Shown here: positions 27,294-35,727 of the stretch, one piece after another
How positions within the stretch are numbered: the first letter of the stretch is position 1
Layout: the number at the start of each line of letters is the position of its first letter
From: Spirochaetaceae bacterium
GTDB taxonomy: Bacteria > Spirochaetota > Spirochaetia > Treponematales > Breznakiellaceae
Direction: 5' to 3'
DNA: 51,477 nucleotides
NCBI GenBank assembly: GCA_031276945.1
Contig: JAISMB010000012.1
Coordinates: 1-51,477, forward strand
The notes under the pieces: model-generated
Told to the model about the DNA's origin: nothing
The model's input: the letters and a program-made list of their open reading frames with translations, nothing else
The model's database searches: none
Position numbers and translations under genes: made by a program

Positions 27294-27867
27294 TCATTGT
27301 CGGCATAAAAAGCAGGTTTTTGAAAATCTGCTGGTTGAGCTACCCACCGCTTTTAGCGAAGGGCTTCTTGTTTCACAGACCAAACTGAGACTGACAGAGC
27401 AAGCCCTGCTGCTAATAAGTGCGGTTTCAGCCTTGCCCGCAAGAATATTTAATCCTTCTTGTAGTATATGCGCCGCTTTCCTTTCTCTGTCTTCAGAGTA
27501 TCTGCATCCGCACGTATACCTCCTGTCCTTCAGCGTGAATTTGTTCTCACGTCCGCACTCAGGACAGCTCCCTGTTGAGGCGAACCATTTATCCACTATG
27601 ACCGTTTGAGACAATTTTCCTCTGTCTCTCATTATTTCGCCCATAATCGAATGCTGTATCCGGCTTCTCTCCCCTTTCATCTTTGACGATTTCCATCCAG
27701 CGATATTCTCGTCCTGTACCGCTATCACATCGTTCTCTTTTCCTATCTTTGCTACGAACTTATTCTTTTCATCCCGTTTCTTATTGCCTACCTTTTCGTA
27801 TTCTTTATCGAGTATCTTCCGCCGTCTTTCATGGTTCCTCGTCCGCTTCTTCCTCTTCGCTTATGCT
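27294..27867 (-). pseudogene. TnpB (IS200/IS605 OrfB) 3' remnant
   Basis: The minus strand encodes the C-terminal part of a TnpB RNA-guided nuclease: KILDKEYEKVGNKKRDEKN, VIAVQDENIAGWK (RuvC-like), then the zinc ribbon CPECGREN...YTCGCRYSEDRE (Cys4) and a final RuvC Asp region. A stop lies just upstream of the first recognisable residues (about 27868) and the N-terminal 200 residues are missing. The 5' edge meets a GTCTGACCTAT motif near 27898. The 3' end at about 27342-27385 has a hairpin and GGGCTTCTTGTTTCACAGA, shared with the remnant at 35071-35260. Confidence 0.85.
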
Positions 27868-27929
27868 CTGTTTATCTTCTTTGCGAGGGCGTGTGTCGTC
27901 TGACCTATGGGGCGGAGGATAATGCCGTC

Positions 27930-28820
27930 TTACACCTTCACGCGCATCTTTTTTCCGAGAATACCGGTGGGCTTTACTGAAAGAATAATGATGAGAATCG
28001 CAAAAGAAATGGCATCAGCGTATTGTGATGAAATAAAACCCTTGGTCAGCGTTTCTGCAATACCGAGAATGAAGCCTCCCAGCATAGCGCCCGGCACTGA
28101 GCCTATACCGCCGAGTACCGCAGCAACAAAAGCTTTGAGACCGGGCATAGTACCCATAGTCGGCGATATTTGCGGGTAGGCGCAGGCAAAAAGAATACCG
28201 CCGGCTGCCGCAAGAATAGAACCGAGGGCAAAAGTAAAGGAAATAGTGCCGTTCACCGAAATACCCATGAGACTTGCAGCCTGCATATCGTATGATACCG
28301 CGCGCATTGCCTTACCGCGTTTGGTGTAGTTGATAATATAGTTAAGCATGAGCATGAGGAGCGCCGACAGGACAATAACAATAATCTGAATATTTGAAAT
28401 TGATATCGCCCCGATTACCAGCGTATTGACCGGCGGACGGGGAAATTGGCGCGGGTTAGGTCCTACAAAAGGCAGTACCCGTGCGCCGTTTTGTAGAATG
28501 AGTGAAATCGCAATAGCTGTAATCAGTGAATTGAGCCGCGGGGCAGTGCGCAGAGGACGGTAGGCAAAGCGTTCAATAAGAACTCCCAGTACTCCGCAGA
28601 CCAGAAACGAAGCTAAAAATGCTATGACTAACGAAGCCGGCGATACTCCCAGCAGCGAGAGTAAAAAATAGCCGGTGTAGGCGCCCACCATCAGTATATC
28701 ACCGTGTGCAAAATTGATGAGCATGACAATACCATAAACCATGGTATAACCGAGCGCAATCAGTGCATAAATACTGCCGAGGGATATTCCATTGATGAAT
28801 TGCTGTAGAAACATTGCCAT
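27930..28820 (-). CDS. livH: Branched-chain amino acid ABC transporter permease LivH
   Basis: This 296-residue inner-membrane permease begins LQQFINGISLGSIYALIALG and contains GYTMVYGIVMLINFAHGD, the typical LivH opening, plus EEA-like GISVNGTISFTFALGSILAA in the coupling region and about eight hydrophobic helices. It forms the membrane channel with LivM for leucine, isoleucine and valine or related amino acids. It follows livJ by about 108 bases on the minus strand. LivM, LivG and LivF, which should follow, are absent; a TnpB remnant lies directly downstream. Confidence 0.93.
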   Translation of the reverse strand: MAMFLQQFINGISLGSIYALIALGYTMVYGIVMLINFAHGDILMVGAYTGYFLLSLLGVSPASLVIAFLASFLVCGVLGVLIERFAYRPLRTAPRLNSLITAIAISLILQNGARVLPFVGPNPRQFPRPPVNTLVIGAISISNIQIIVIVLSALLMLMLNYIINYTKRGKAMRAVSYDMQAASLMGISVNGTISFTFALGSILAAAGGILFACAYPQISPTMGTMPGLKAFVAAVLGGIGSVPGAMLGGFILGIAETLTKGFISSQYADAISFAILIIILSVKPTGILGKKMRVKV

Positions 28821-28928
28821 AAAATACTGCTGATGAGTGAGAGAGGACAGACAAGGGCGAGGATACGCCTTGTTCTTTTCTGTCCATCCTCCCTCATTGC
28901 TTTCCTTTTTTGTTTTTTTCAGGGAGCT

Positions 28929-30071
28929 TTAGGGATTAACCGTCGTTTTATATACAGTGGTTAAGGCGCCGTTACTGCCCTTGACAACTTCCATCATAAC
29001 AGCAGATTTAATCGGGTTCCGCCGTGAATCAAAGGTCAGATTGCCGGTAACATAGCTGCCATTCGTTTTAAGGAGCGCATCTCTTACCGCCGTCGGCTCG
29101 GTTGAGCCGGCTCTTATGATAGCATCTTTGATCATATACAAAGAGTCATACCCCAGAGCGGCAAAAGAAACCGGCACAGAATGGTACTTTGCCTGATAAG
29201 CAGTAACAAAATTGAGTACTTTAGGATCGGTCGAGTCCGAAGCATAGTGATCGGAATAAAAACCATTCAGCACTTCATCGCCGGCGTTTTCAGTGATACC
29301 GCCCCAGCCGTCAGCGCCGACTATAGGGGTATTGATGCCTTGTGCGCGTAATTGTTTAGCAATGAGAGAAACGGTGGCATAATAATCCGGCAAATATACC
29401 ACATCAGGATTGGTGTTTTTTATTTTGGTCAGTTGCGCATTAAAATCAACATCGCCGGTCAGGTAGGATTCGGAGGCAACAACAGTGCCGCCGGCATTCC
29501 GGAAAGCTGCGACAAAGTTTTCCATAAGACCGACGGAATAATCATTACCGTTATCATACAGGACCGCTGCCCGCCGTGCCTTGAGGTTTGTTGCAGCAAA
29601 AGCGCCGCCGACTGTGCCTTGGAACGGATCGATAAAGCAGGCGCGAAACACATAATCACCGGCATCGGTAATTGACTCCATAGTTGCAGCCGGCGCTAAA
29701 AGCACTATCTTCTGTGCCTGAGCCAGAGAACTAATTGCTGCGGTACAGCCTGAGGTGAGGCTTCCAATAATGATCTTAGCGCCGTTTTGCGTTGTCAGCT
29801 TTTTATACGCATTAACCGTTTTTTCGGCGTTTCCCTCATCATCTTCGGAGATCAGCACAAGCTTTTTACCATCAATACCGCCGGCTGCATTGATTTCCTC
29901 AATAGCCAAGGCAATGCCGTTGCGCGCTTCTACCCCATAGACAGCTACAGGACCGGATAAGGGAAAAATACCGCCAATAGTAATAGTAGACGCTGTATCG
30001 CTACTGCCGCGGGCTGTTGCCAGCGTTCCCAGACAAACAAAAACACAGAGCATTAAAAATAATTTTTTCAT
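28929..30071 (-). CDS. livJ: Branched-chain amino acid ABC transporter substrate-binding protein
   Basis: A 380-residue periplasmic binding protein of the LivJ/LivK (Peripla_BP_6) type. The signal peptide is MKKLFLMLCVFVCLGTLATA, and the mature part shows ITIGGIFPLSGPVAVYGVEA, INAAGGIDGKKLVLISEDDE and IIIGSLTSGCTAAIS. The start at 30071 has GGAGGA 6 bases upstream, which fixes it over an in-frame start at 30086. Substrate is inferred only from the family, which also binds aromatic acids, amides and peptides. Confidence 0.93.
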   Translation of the reverse strand: MKKLFLMLCVFVCLGTLATARGSSDTASTITIGGIFPLSGPVAVYGVEARNGIALAIEEINAAGGIDGKKLVLISEDDEGNAEKTVNAYKKLTTQNGAKIIIGSLTSGCTAAISSLAQAQKIVLLAPAATMESITDAGDYVFRACFIDPFQGTVGGAFAATNLKARRAAVLYDNGNDYSVGLMENFVAAFRNAGGTVVASESYLTGDVDFNAQLTKIKNTNPDVVYLPDYYATVSLIAKQLRAQGINTPIVGADGWGGITENAGDEVLNGFYSDHYASDSTDPKVLNFVTAYQAKYHSVPVSFAALGYDSLYMIKDAIIRAGSTEPTAVRDALLKTNGSYVTGNLTFDSRRNPIKSAVMMEVVKGSNGALTTVYKTTVNP

Positions 30072-30171
30072 AGAGTTCCTCCTCAACCAGAAAAATTAAA
30101 TCGTATAAAACGACCATTCTTTAATACCATTTTCTTTGAAAAGAATCAAGTTGGAAAGGCAGGTAAAAAGT

Positions 30172-30207
30172 AAAACGGGATAGAATCTCAAGACTCTATC
30201 CCGTTTT
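30172..30207 (-). terminator. Perfect 13-bp hairpin terminator
   Basis: Arms AAAACGGGATAGA (30172-30184) and its exact complement (30195-30207) enclose a 10-base loop. The A/T tracts on both sides make it work in either direction; it lies 23 bases after the stop of the minus-strand TM2 gene and just upstream of livJ. Confidence 0.88.
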
Positions 30208-30229
30208 ATCGTATTATCACTTATACAAT

Positions 30230-30715
30230 TTAGAAATCTTCAAGCGGCGCTTGACTATCCCTTATTTCAGGAATGACATAAACCAAAGTGCCGGTTTCAC
30301 GCACTCGTAGTTCAGCAAAACCTTTAGCCACCATGGCATCCAATGCTTTTCTCGCTTCTTCTAATGAAATATTGCCGGCTAAAGCAAGATCAGTCAGTGT
30401 AATTATACCGTTATTCCTCTTTGCTTCAAGGAGAATTGAATGTTCTACCGTATTTTTTGTCTGTTGCGATGCCATACCCTGCTGATACTGATACATCACA
30501 TCAACTTTTTCTAAACCGCGCAGCAAATTTGCATTTGCAGTACGCACTTGTGATGGCAGGGTAAAGAGATCATAAAGAGAACCGATACCAACTAAGCCAC
30601 CGGTCAGCATCCACACAATTCCACTCGGTATTTTCCCTAGATACAACCGGTGAAAACCCAAAGTACCAAATCCTGAGATAAACCAAAGCAAGTACGCTAT
30701 ACCAACACTATACAT
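30230..30715 (-). CDS. TM2-domain membrane protein with winged-helix-like C-terminus
   Basis: The 161-residue protein has two N-terminal hydrophobic helices with the TM2 pattern (YLLWFISGFGTLGFHRLYLGK, then GIVWMLTGGLVGIGSLYDL), where the GxHRFYLG-like turn is the family hallmark. After about residue 80 a soluble segment EHSILLEAKRNNGIITLTDLAL ... LEEARKALDAMVAKGFAELR resembles a small winged-helix module. GGAGGG lies 8 bases before the ATG at 30715; the frame is open further upstream but without a ribosome site. Function unknown. Confidence 0.85.
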   Translation of the reverse strand: MYSVGIAYLLWFISGFGTLGFHRLYLGKIPSGIVWMLTGGLVGIGSLYDLFTLPSQVRTANANLLRGLEKVDVMYQYQQGMASQQTKNTVEHSILLEAKRNNGIITLTDLALAGNISLEEARKALDAMVAKGFAELRVRETGTLVYVIPEIRDSQAPLEDF

Positions 30716-30808
30716 AGTTTTCCCCCTCCTAATATCTAAAAACACCGATACTAGACACTCTATAGTACAGTATAGCAAACAAAGGAAAGTTTTCCAAGAG
30801 GAAAGCAT

Positions 30809-31322
30809 AAAAACTTTTTACCGCTGCTAGCGCCGTACCGGCTCTCAAGCCCGCTGATTACCACGGTTATACGGACTGCCCTCAAAGCAGAGCCATCACA
30901 AGACCAGTCTGAGGTCTGTCCTCTGTCCTCCAAGCTGTCCTTAGTTGTTACCAGTGAGACAAGTCCTGCCGCAACTGTATTTTGATCAATGAACTTAGGA
31001 GTGTTTTCAAAAGGAGAAGGAGAGGGAGATAGATCTAACAGAGAGAGCAGCGAGAACGGAATCGGTGCGTTGACCATAACGTTAGAGATGGTTTAACACA
31101 GGGGTCGAGGTATCCGAGCGCAAGGGCGGTTTGTCTCTGTGCGCGTTCATCTCTAACTTAGAGGGCGAGGTCTGACTTACCCTGCCTCCGATGTCTGTCT
31201 GTGAGAAAAGAGAAGCCCGATAATAATAGACTTACCCACTTGAAAAGAGTAACTTAAAGAACAGTAAGGAGAAAAATGAAAACGACTCAAGGCTGCACAG
31301 GCGGAGGAAAAAGCGTAGTCTT
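30809..31322. other. Intergenic region with repeats, no gene seen
   Basis: It contains motif relatives at about 30910 (GAGGTCTGTCCTC) and 31166 (GAGGTCTGACTTACCC), and two pieces of the GTTAGAGAT...CTAAC dyad family (about 31079-31096 and 31149-31162) that is amplified at 35334-35455. A reading frame on the minus strand (30760-31077) has no ribosome site or recognisable content. Confidence 0.5.
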
Positions 31323-32279
31323 ATGAACACTGAACTTTCGGGTATACTTGCTTTTGGCGCGGGGCTTCTTTCGTTCCTGTCCCCCTGTGTGCTGCCGCTT
31401 ATTCCTTCATGGCTCTGTCTCATAGGCGGTATAAGCATTGACCGCGGTGCTTTCAGCGCGGAGCACGAGAGCCGGCTTGCAAAAAACCGACTGCTTATCG
31501 CTACCCTTGTCTTTGTCTTGGGCTTTAGTACCGTTTTTACGGTAATGAGCCTGATCGTATCCCGTGCGTTTTTACTGCTCAGCAGCAAACAGACCATTAT
31601 TAACGGCATCGCCGGCGCTTGTATCGTGCTGATGGGGCTGCATATTTTGTTCGATCTTTTTGCGTTTCTCAACTATGAAAAGCGCGCCCATTTGAGCAGC
31701 CGCCCGCAGACTCTGCTCGGCTGTTTTATAACCGGCGCTGCCTTTGCGACCGGCTGGACGCCGTGCATAGGACCTCTTCTCAGCAGCATTCTCTTTCTTG
31801 CCGCACAGGAAGGGGAAGGTGCACGCGCGCTGCTCTACCTTGCCTCTTATTCGCTGGGGCTGGGGCTGCCGTTTATCCTTGCCGCGCTTTTTATTCAGAC
31901 TTTTCTCAAAAGACTCTCCGCTCTTATGCGCATATTGCCGCTTATTCAGAAGCTCAGCGGTGTTTTCTTAATCCTGCTGGGTATAGGGGTTATGTCAGGC
32001 TCTTTCCGTTCTTTCAGTGCCCGAATTATCCGGTACAGCGGCAACTTAGTGCAGATACTTTCCACCGAGAGCTTAGTTCTGCGGATTATTCCTGCCTGTT
32101 TATACCTGCTCTGCGCCGGTATTCCCTTAATCCGCCTGCTGCGCAAGAGAAAAATATTTTCCCTGAGCGCCGCTTTGGTCTGCTCAGGTTTCATCGCGCT
32201 TTTTGTGCTGCAAATAACCGGTCTGCTCAATACTGCTGGTATGATTGCCGAACTGGTGCTATTTTTGCAGAGTTTTTAA
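31323..32279 (+). CDS. CcdA/DsbD-type cytochrome c biogenesis membrane protein
   Basis: This 318-residue polytopic protein is of the CcdA/DsbD transmembrane type, moving reducing power across the membrane to periplasmic thiols. The first helix holds the redox Cys in GLLSFLSPCVLPLIPSW and the fourth holds the partner in FATGWTPCIGPLLSS; these two PxC-type motifs define the family. Six to eight helices follow. A C-terminal extension of about 80 residues has two more helices. It may serve periplasmic disulfide repair, since no cytochrome c genes lie nearby. Confidence 0.92.
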   Translation: MNTELSGILAFGAGLLSFLSPCVLPLIPSWLCLIGGISIDRGAFSAEHESRLAKNRLLIATLVFVLGFSTVFTVMSLIVSRAFLLLSSKQTIINGIAGACIVLMGLHILFDLFAFLNYEKRAHLSSRPQTLLGCFITGAAFATGWTPCIGPLLSSILFLAAQEGEGARALLYLASYSLGLGLPFILAALFIQTFLKRLSALMRILPLIQKLSGVFLILLGIGVMSGSFRSFSARIIRYSGNLVQILSTESLVLRIIPACLYLLCAGIPLIRLLRKRKIFSLSAALVCSGFIALFVLQITGLLNTAGMIAELVLFLQSF

Positions 32280-32347
32280 CTGTACTTGTCATTTATACAG
32301 TATAATTTATAGTATAAACAGAGTAGTATTTTTTAAGGAGTTGAGCA

Positions 32348-33256
32348 ATGAAAACAATTTTCAGAGCCTTTGTATTGAGCATACTGATTTTCTCAAGCTG
32401 CGCCTCAAACTCACCGGCGCAGGATACGCCGATAGGTCAGGAACTTCCTGCTGAGGCAGATGAGAAGGCAGAACCTGAGGAGAAGACAGCTGAACCTGAA
32501 GCTGAGACGGCTGAACCTGAGGAAAAGCCGGCACCAGAGCCGCAGGCTCTTGCTGTGCAGGAGGTGCCTGAGCCGACCATTCCGCCCAGTACTGCACTAA
32601 ACCCGACGCTCCCAGAACCTGAGCGCAACCTTCAACAGGAAACAGAGTCGCCTTTTGTGGTAGAACCTGAGCCTCTTTTTATAGAGCCTGAACCGGCTCC
32701 TCGGTGGTCTCAGGCTGAGAGAGAAAGCTTATTGCAGAAGGTCAAAACGGAACTTGAGAAGTTTCCCTCTCCGGTGCAGGCTGAGATTGAGCGTGTCTTT
32801 ACCGAATTGACCGGTCAGACGTTTTCCGCTTTTATGGAACAGGTTCGCACCTTTGAAGCGGACCCTGACAATGCCGATCCTGAACTCTTGGACGCTATTG
32901 CTACCGGCAGAACGGAATTAGTGCGGACCGTGAATACCATAGTTGAGCGGCGATCAGAGCAGGCAAAGAAAGCGGAGCCTTTTTTCTGGAACGATGATGA
33001 TAAAAAGAATTTTGCCAATGCAGCTGAAACCCTCGTGAATGGGATCGAGGCATTGTCTACACAGGAGTATAACCGGCTCGCTTATTTTTTTAATGATGCG
33101 ACGAATGGCAAAAGGCTCATTACGCTTATAAATGAGCTTGATGCTTTTAGTAAAGCGGTAAGGGACAACCCTCAGGCGGTAGGCACTGACACAACAACAG
33201 CGATTATTGACGGGCTTGATCTTCTCGTAAGAGTAATGAATAAACTGTCCGATTAA
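32348..33256 (+). CDS. Acidic Pro/Glu-rich lipoprotein of unknown function
   Basis: A 302-residue product with a lipoprotein signal (MKTIFRAFVLSILIFSSCAS). The mature N-terminal 100 residues are low complexity, rich in Glu, Pro and Ala with EPEEKTAEPE-like repeats, and would act as a tether. The C-terminal half is helical (LEKFPSPVQAEIERVFTELTG ... FANAAETLVNGIEALS). AAGGAG precedes the ATG. It lies 16 bases before the HtrA-like lipoprotein gene, so the two probably act together in the envelope. No known family recognised. Confidence 0.8.
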   Translation: MKTIFRAFVLSILIFSSCASNSPAQDTPIGQELPAEADEKAEPEEKTAEPEAETAEPEEKPAPEPQALAVQEVPEPTIPPSTALNPTLPEPERNLQQETESPFVVEPEPLFIEPEPAPRWSQAERESLLQKVKTELEKFPSPVQAEIERVFTELTGQTFSAFMEQVRTFEADPDNADPELLDAIATGRTELVRTVNTIVERRSEQAKKAEPFFWNDDDKKNFANAAETLVNGIEALSTQEYNRLAYFFNDATNGKRLITLINELDAFSKAVRDNPQAVGTDTTTAIIDGLDLLVRVMNKLSD

Positions 33257-33272
33257 CAAAAAAGGTTGCAGA

Positions 33273-35075
33273 ATGCGGATAATAAAACAACCATGTCTTT
33301 TTGTTCTGACTGCAAGCTTGAGCATATCCTGTGTATCCTTATCCACGCAGGAAGAGCGGCTTTCGTCAATACGATCAACGATTGAAATACGTCTTTCAAA
33401 TATAGAACGTGAGGTACAAACAGATCCGGCTCATGCCATACATTTGATCGAAGCTTATCAAGTGCTTTACGGTATGACGCCGGAGACGAGCGCTTACCGG
33501 GAATTGGCTACTGAACACTTAGTAGCGTTACAAGAAGCCGCGCTGAAAGAAAGCAGGTGGGATGATGCGGCTTCCCTCGCCCGTTCCCTTGCAGTGCTGG
33601 GTATTAGTGTTAATGAGACCGGACAGGAACGGGAAATACTGCTCAATGAAGCTGTGCAGAACCTTGAATACGGTAATAATCTGCTCGCCTTTTTATCAGC
33701 GGTACGCGCCGATAGTATAAGCCCTCTTGATGCAAAGGAAGCCCTTCCCTTTTTAGAACGCTCGTATGCAATCCGTCAGAGGCGGAGCGCGGCTTTTTTC
33801 TTAACTATTATTGATAATGAAGAGGACGAAAGTATTGTTATAGCGGATGAGGTGCGTTCTTTTGCCGGCGGACAGGATACGGCAAGCGATATGATTAAAG
33901 GAGTCGCAACGGTACTCGTTGATCGCGGCTACCGTATTGAAAAAGGATGGGGCATGGCGGATATGATCATTGGTTCGGCATTTTTTGTGGATAGTTCCGG
34001 GCTGATGATTACCAATTACCATGTTATTGCAAGCGAAGTAGACCCCGAATATGAAGGCTATTCCAGAGCCTTCATACGCACCGGCACCGCAGGCAGCAAC
34101 CGTATTCCGGTTAAGGTCATAGGATGGGATAAAGCTTTGGACTTGGCGCTTATTAAAGCAGAGATAACGCCGGACTATGTTTTTTCTATCATTGATCGCG
34201 CCGTTCCCCTTATTGGAGAGAGTATTTACGCCATAGGCTCGCCAGCCGGTCTTGAAAAGACCGTTACGCAGGGCATTGTATCGGCATTGGGGCGCAGATT
34301 TTTATCTATCGGTGATTGTATACAGATCGATGCGGCGGTAAATCACGGTAATTCAGGCGGTCCTGTGGTTGATACGGAAGGACGGCTGGTGGGTATAGTC
34401 TTTGCCGGTGCAGAACAATTTCAAGGGCTTAACTTTGCGGTCCCGGCAGAACGGCTTGCCGCTGCACTGCCGGCTCTCATTGCCGGAGGCAAGGCGGAAC
34501 GCCCGTGGCTCGGCTTAACCTTGAGTGAAACGGCGCAGGGGACTGAAGTTATTTATGTTGCACCGTTTACGCCGGCGTCTGAACAAAGGCTACCGGAAGG
34601 AATGGCTCTTAGTATGATTAACGGTCAAAGCGTAGATGCACCACACGGAATGCGTATTCCGGCATGGCAAGACCTGCTTTTTCCCACAAGACCCGGCGAG
34701 CTGGTGTCCATAACACTGGTAGACGGCACGACCCGTATACTCCAGTCGGTTGTCCGCAACGATGTGCCGCTTGCAGAGGCTGCACAAAAAGATAGGCGGG
34801 AACGAGTGGTTGCACCGCTTTTTGGTCTTATTCTTGGTCCTTCAGTTGAGGGGTATACCTCCTCGTCATTGTATTTAGTAAAAAAAGTCATTCGCGGCTC
34901 TGCTGCCGATGATGCCGGTCTATCGGTTGATGATCCTGTTTCTATTCGACGCTTGCAGATTGTGGAAGATGAAGGCTATGCACTCTTGAGACTTCAAGTA
35001 CGGAAACGCCGGGCAGGCTTCTTTGAGATGCCTCTTACCCTGCTTGCAGCACTCGATTCGCCTAATACACTGTGA
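33273..35075 (+). CDS. HtrA-like S1C serine protease, probable lipoprotein
   Basis: The 600-residue protein has a lipoprotein-like signal (LTASLSISCVSLS) and a helical N-terminal domain of about 200 residues, then a trypsin-like domain with the catalytic triad: His in ITNYHVI (about residue 249), Asp in KALDLALIK (about 290) and Ser in HGNSGGPVV (about 360). A PDZ-like region follows (WLGLTLSETAQGTEVIY). It would degrade or refold envelope proteins. The long N-terminal helical part is unlike classical DegP. The stop codon lies inside a 22-bp perfect inverted repeat. Confidence 0.88.
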   Translation: MRIIKQPCLFVLTASLSISCVSLSTQEERLSSIRSTIEIRLSNIEREVQTDPAHAIHLIEAYQVLYGMTPETSAYRELATEHLVALQEAALKESRWDDAASLARSLAVLGISVNETGQEREILLNEAVQNLEYGNNLLAFLSAVRADSISPLDAKEALPFLERSYAIRQRRSAAFFLTIIDNEEDESIVIADEVRSFAGGQDTASDMIKGVATVLVDRGYRIEKGWGMADMIIGSAFFVDSSGLMITNYHVIASEVDPEYEGYSRAFIRTGTAGSNRIPVKVIGWDKALDLALIKAEITPDYVFSIIDRAVPLIGESIYAIGSPAGLEKTVTQGIVSALGRRFLSIGDCIQIDAAVNHGNSGGPVVDTEGRLVGIVFAGAEQFQGLNFAVPAERLAAALPALIAGGKAERPWLGLTLSETAQGTEVIYVAPFTPASEQRLPEGMALSMINGQSVDAPHGMRIPAWQDLLFPTRPGELVSITLVDGTTRILQSVVRNDVPLAEAAQKDRRERVVAPLFGLILGPSVEGYTSSSLYLVKKVIRGSAADDAGLSVDDPVSIRRLQIVEDEGYALLRLQVRKRRAGFFEMPLTLLAALDSPNTL

Positions 35076-35118
35076 AACAAGAAGCCCACCGCTCAAGCGG
35101 TGGGCTTCTTGTTTCACA
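35071..35118. terminator. Perfect 22-bp inverted repeat overlapping the protease stop codon
   Basis: Arms at 35071-35092 and 35097-35118 are exact complements around a TCAA loop; the core is GAAGCCCACCGC/GCGGTGGGCTTC. The left arm includes the TGA stop of the HtrA-like gene. The right arm continues into sequence shared with the 3' end of the TnpB remnant at 27.35 kb, so the hairpin is of IS200/IS605 right-end origin and now probably terminates the protease transcript. Confidence 0.8.
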
Positions 35119-35260
35119 GACAAAACGTAGACCGGCAGAGCAAGCCCTGCCAATACGTGCGGTTTCAGCATCCGCACGTATGCCTCCTGTCCTCCAGCCT
35201 GAGTTTGTTTTTACTCCCGCACTCAGGACAGCTCCCTGTTGAGGCGAACCTTCTCTCTAC
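35081..35260 (-). mobile_element. Internally deleted IS200/IS605 (TnpB) right-end remnant
   Basis: The sequence matches the TnpB remnant at 27342-27590 in order: GGGCTTCTTGTTTCACAGA, AGAGCAAGCCCTGC, GTGCGGTTTCAG, CATCCGCACGTAT, GCCTCCTGTCC and CACTCAGGACAGCTCCCTGT. About 60 bp present in the longer copy between GTTTCAG and CATCCGC are deleted. No coding capacity is left. Confidence 0.8.
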
Positions 35261-35333
35261 CCCTGCCTTTGAGGTCTGACCCATCATAGTGCAGAGACCA
35301 TCTCACGCCACCCCACGGTCAGACTTCACAAGC

Positions 35334-35455
35334 GCTAACGCGTGGGTTAGACTGTCTCTAACGTGTATGTTAGAGGTACTCTAACGCATAAGTTAGAGAT
35401 AGTCTAATGCATAGGTTAGAGATAGTCTAACGCATAGGTTAGAGATAGTCTAACG
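35334..35455. repeat. Five-unit array of nested dyads, 23-bp period
   Basis: Units like TCTAACGCATAGGTTAGAGATAG plus variants repeat with a 23-bp period. Each unit is itself an inverted repeat, for example CTCTAAC-GCATAA-GTTAGAG. Single pieces of the same dyad occur at about 31079 and 31149. The array lies about 80 bp upstream of the dyad and promoter of the sulfur operon. Confidence 0.85.
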
Positions 35456-35530
35456 TAATGCCCACCGTTGGACAAAGCCGTATACGTTGGTTTTGCTCAG
35501 AGCGCCTGTGAGCGGTGCCGCATACCAGTA

Positions 35531-35596
35531 TATTCCTATAATCCTTATATCTTTTATAGGAATAACGCTTGACAAAAGAATATAAATAACTATAAT
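35531..35596 (+). promoter_or_regulatory. Consensus promoter of the sulfur/MAR-like operon with an upstream dyad
   Basis: TTGACA (35569-35574) and TATAAT (35591-35596) are both perfect, with a 16-bp spacer. Just upstream a dyad has 11-bp perfect arms TATTCCTATAA (35531-35541) and TTATAGGAATA (35554-35564), 12 bp apart, ending 4 bp before the -35 box. Downstream of the -10 box a related half site CGTAGGAAA follows. An upstream dyad next to a strong promoter could bind an activator or a sulfur-status repressor. Confidence 0.85.
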
Positions 35597-35649
35597 TATT
35601 TTTTACCTAGTATTCGTAGGAAATTAGCCGTATGAGGAGGTTAAAAAAG

Positions 35650-35688
35650 ATGAAATCTTGTAGCTGTCAATCGGATGACTGTTGTTGA
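35650..35688 (+). CDS. 12-residue Cys-rich leader peptide upstream of the sulfur operon
   Basis: An ATG at 35650 with a strong ribosome site (GAGGAGG, 9 bases upstream) opens a 13-codon frame reading MKSCSCQSDDCC then TGA. Four of twelve residues are Cys, with a Cys-Cys pair immediately before the stop. It lies 54 bases after the -10 box and 39 bases before the first structural gene. The arrangement fits a cysteine-sensing uORF: ribosomes slow at the Cys codons when charged tRNA-Cys is low, changing access to the downstream start. No classic terminator hairpin follows, so translational control is more likely than transcription attenuation. Confidence 0.7.
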   Translation: MKSCSCQSDDCC

Positions 35689-35727
35689 AGAACGCACTGT
35701 ATAGATTTTTTATGGAGGAATTTTACA

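Noticed and set aside
30760-31077. Minus-strand gene of 105 codons
   Set aside because: It lacks a ribosome site and recognisable domains and overlaps repeat-rich intergenic DNA.
31232-31672. Minus-strand gene opposite the CcdA-like gene
   Set aside because: It is the antisense shadow of a well-supported membrane protein gene.
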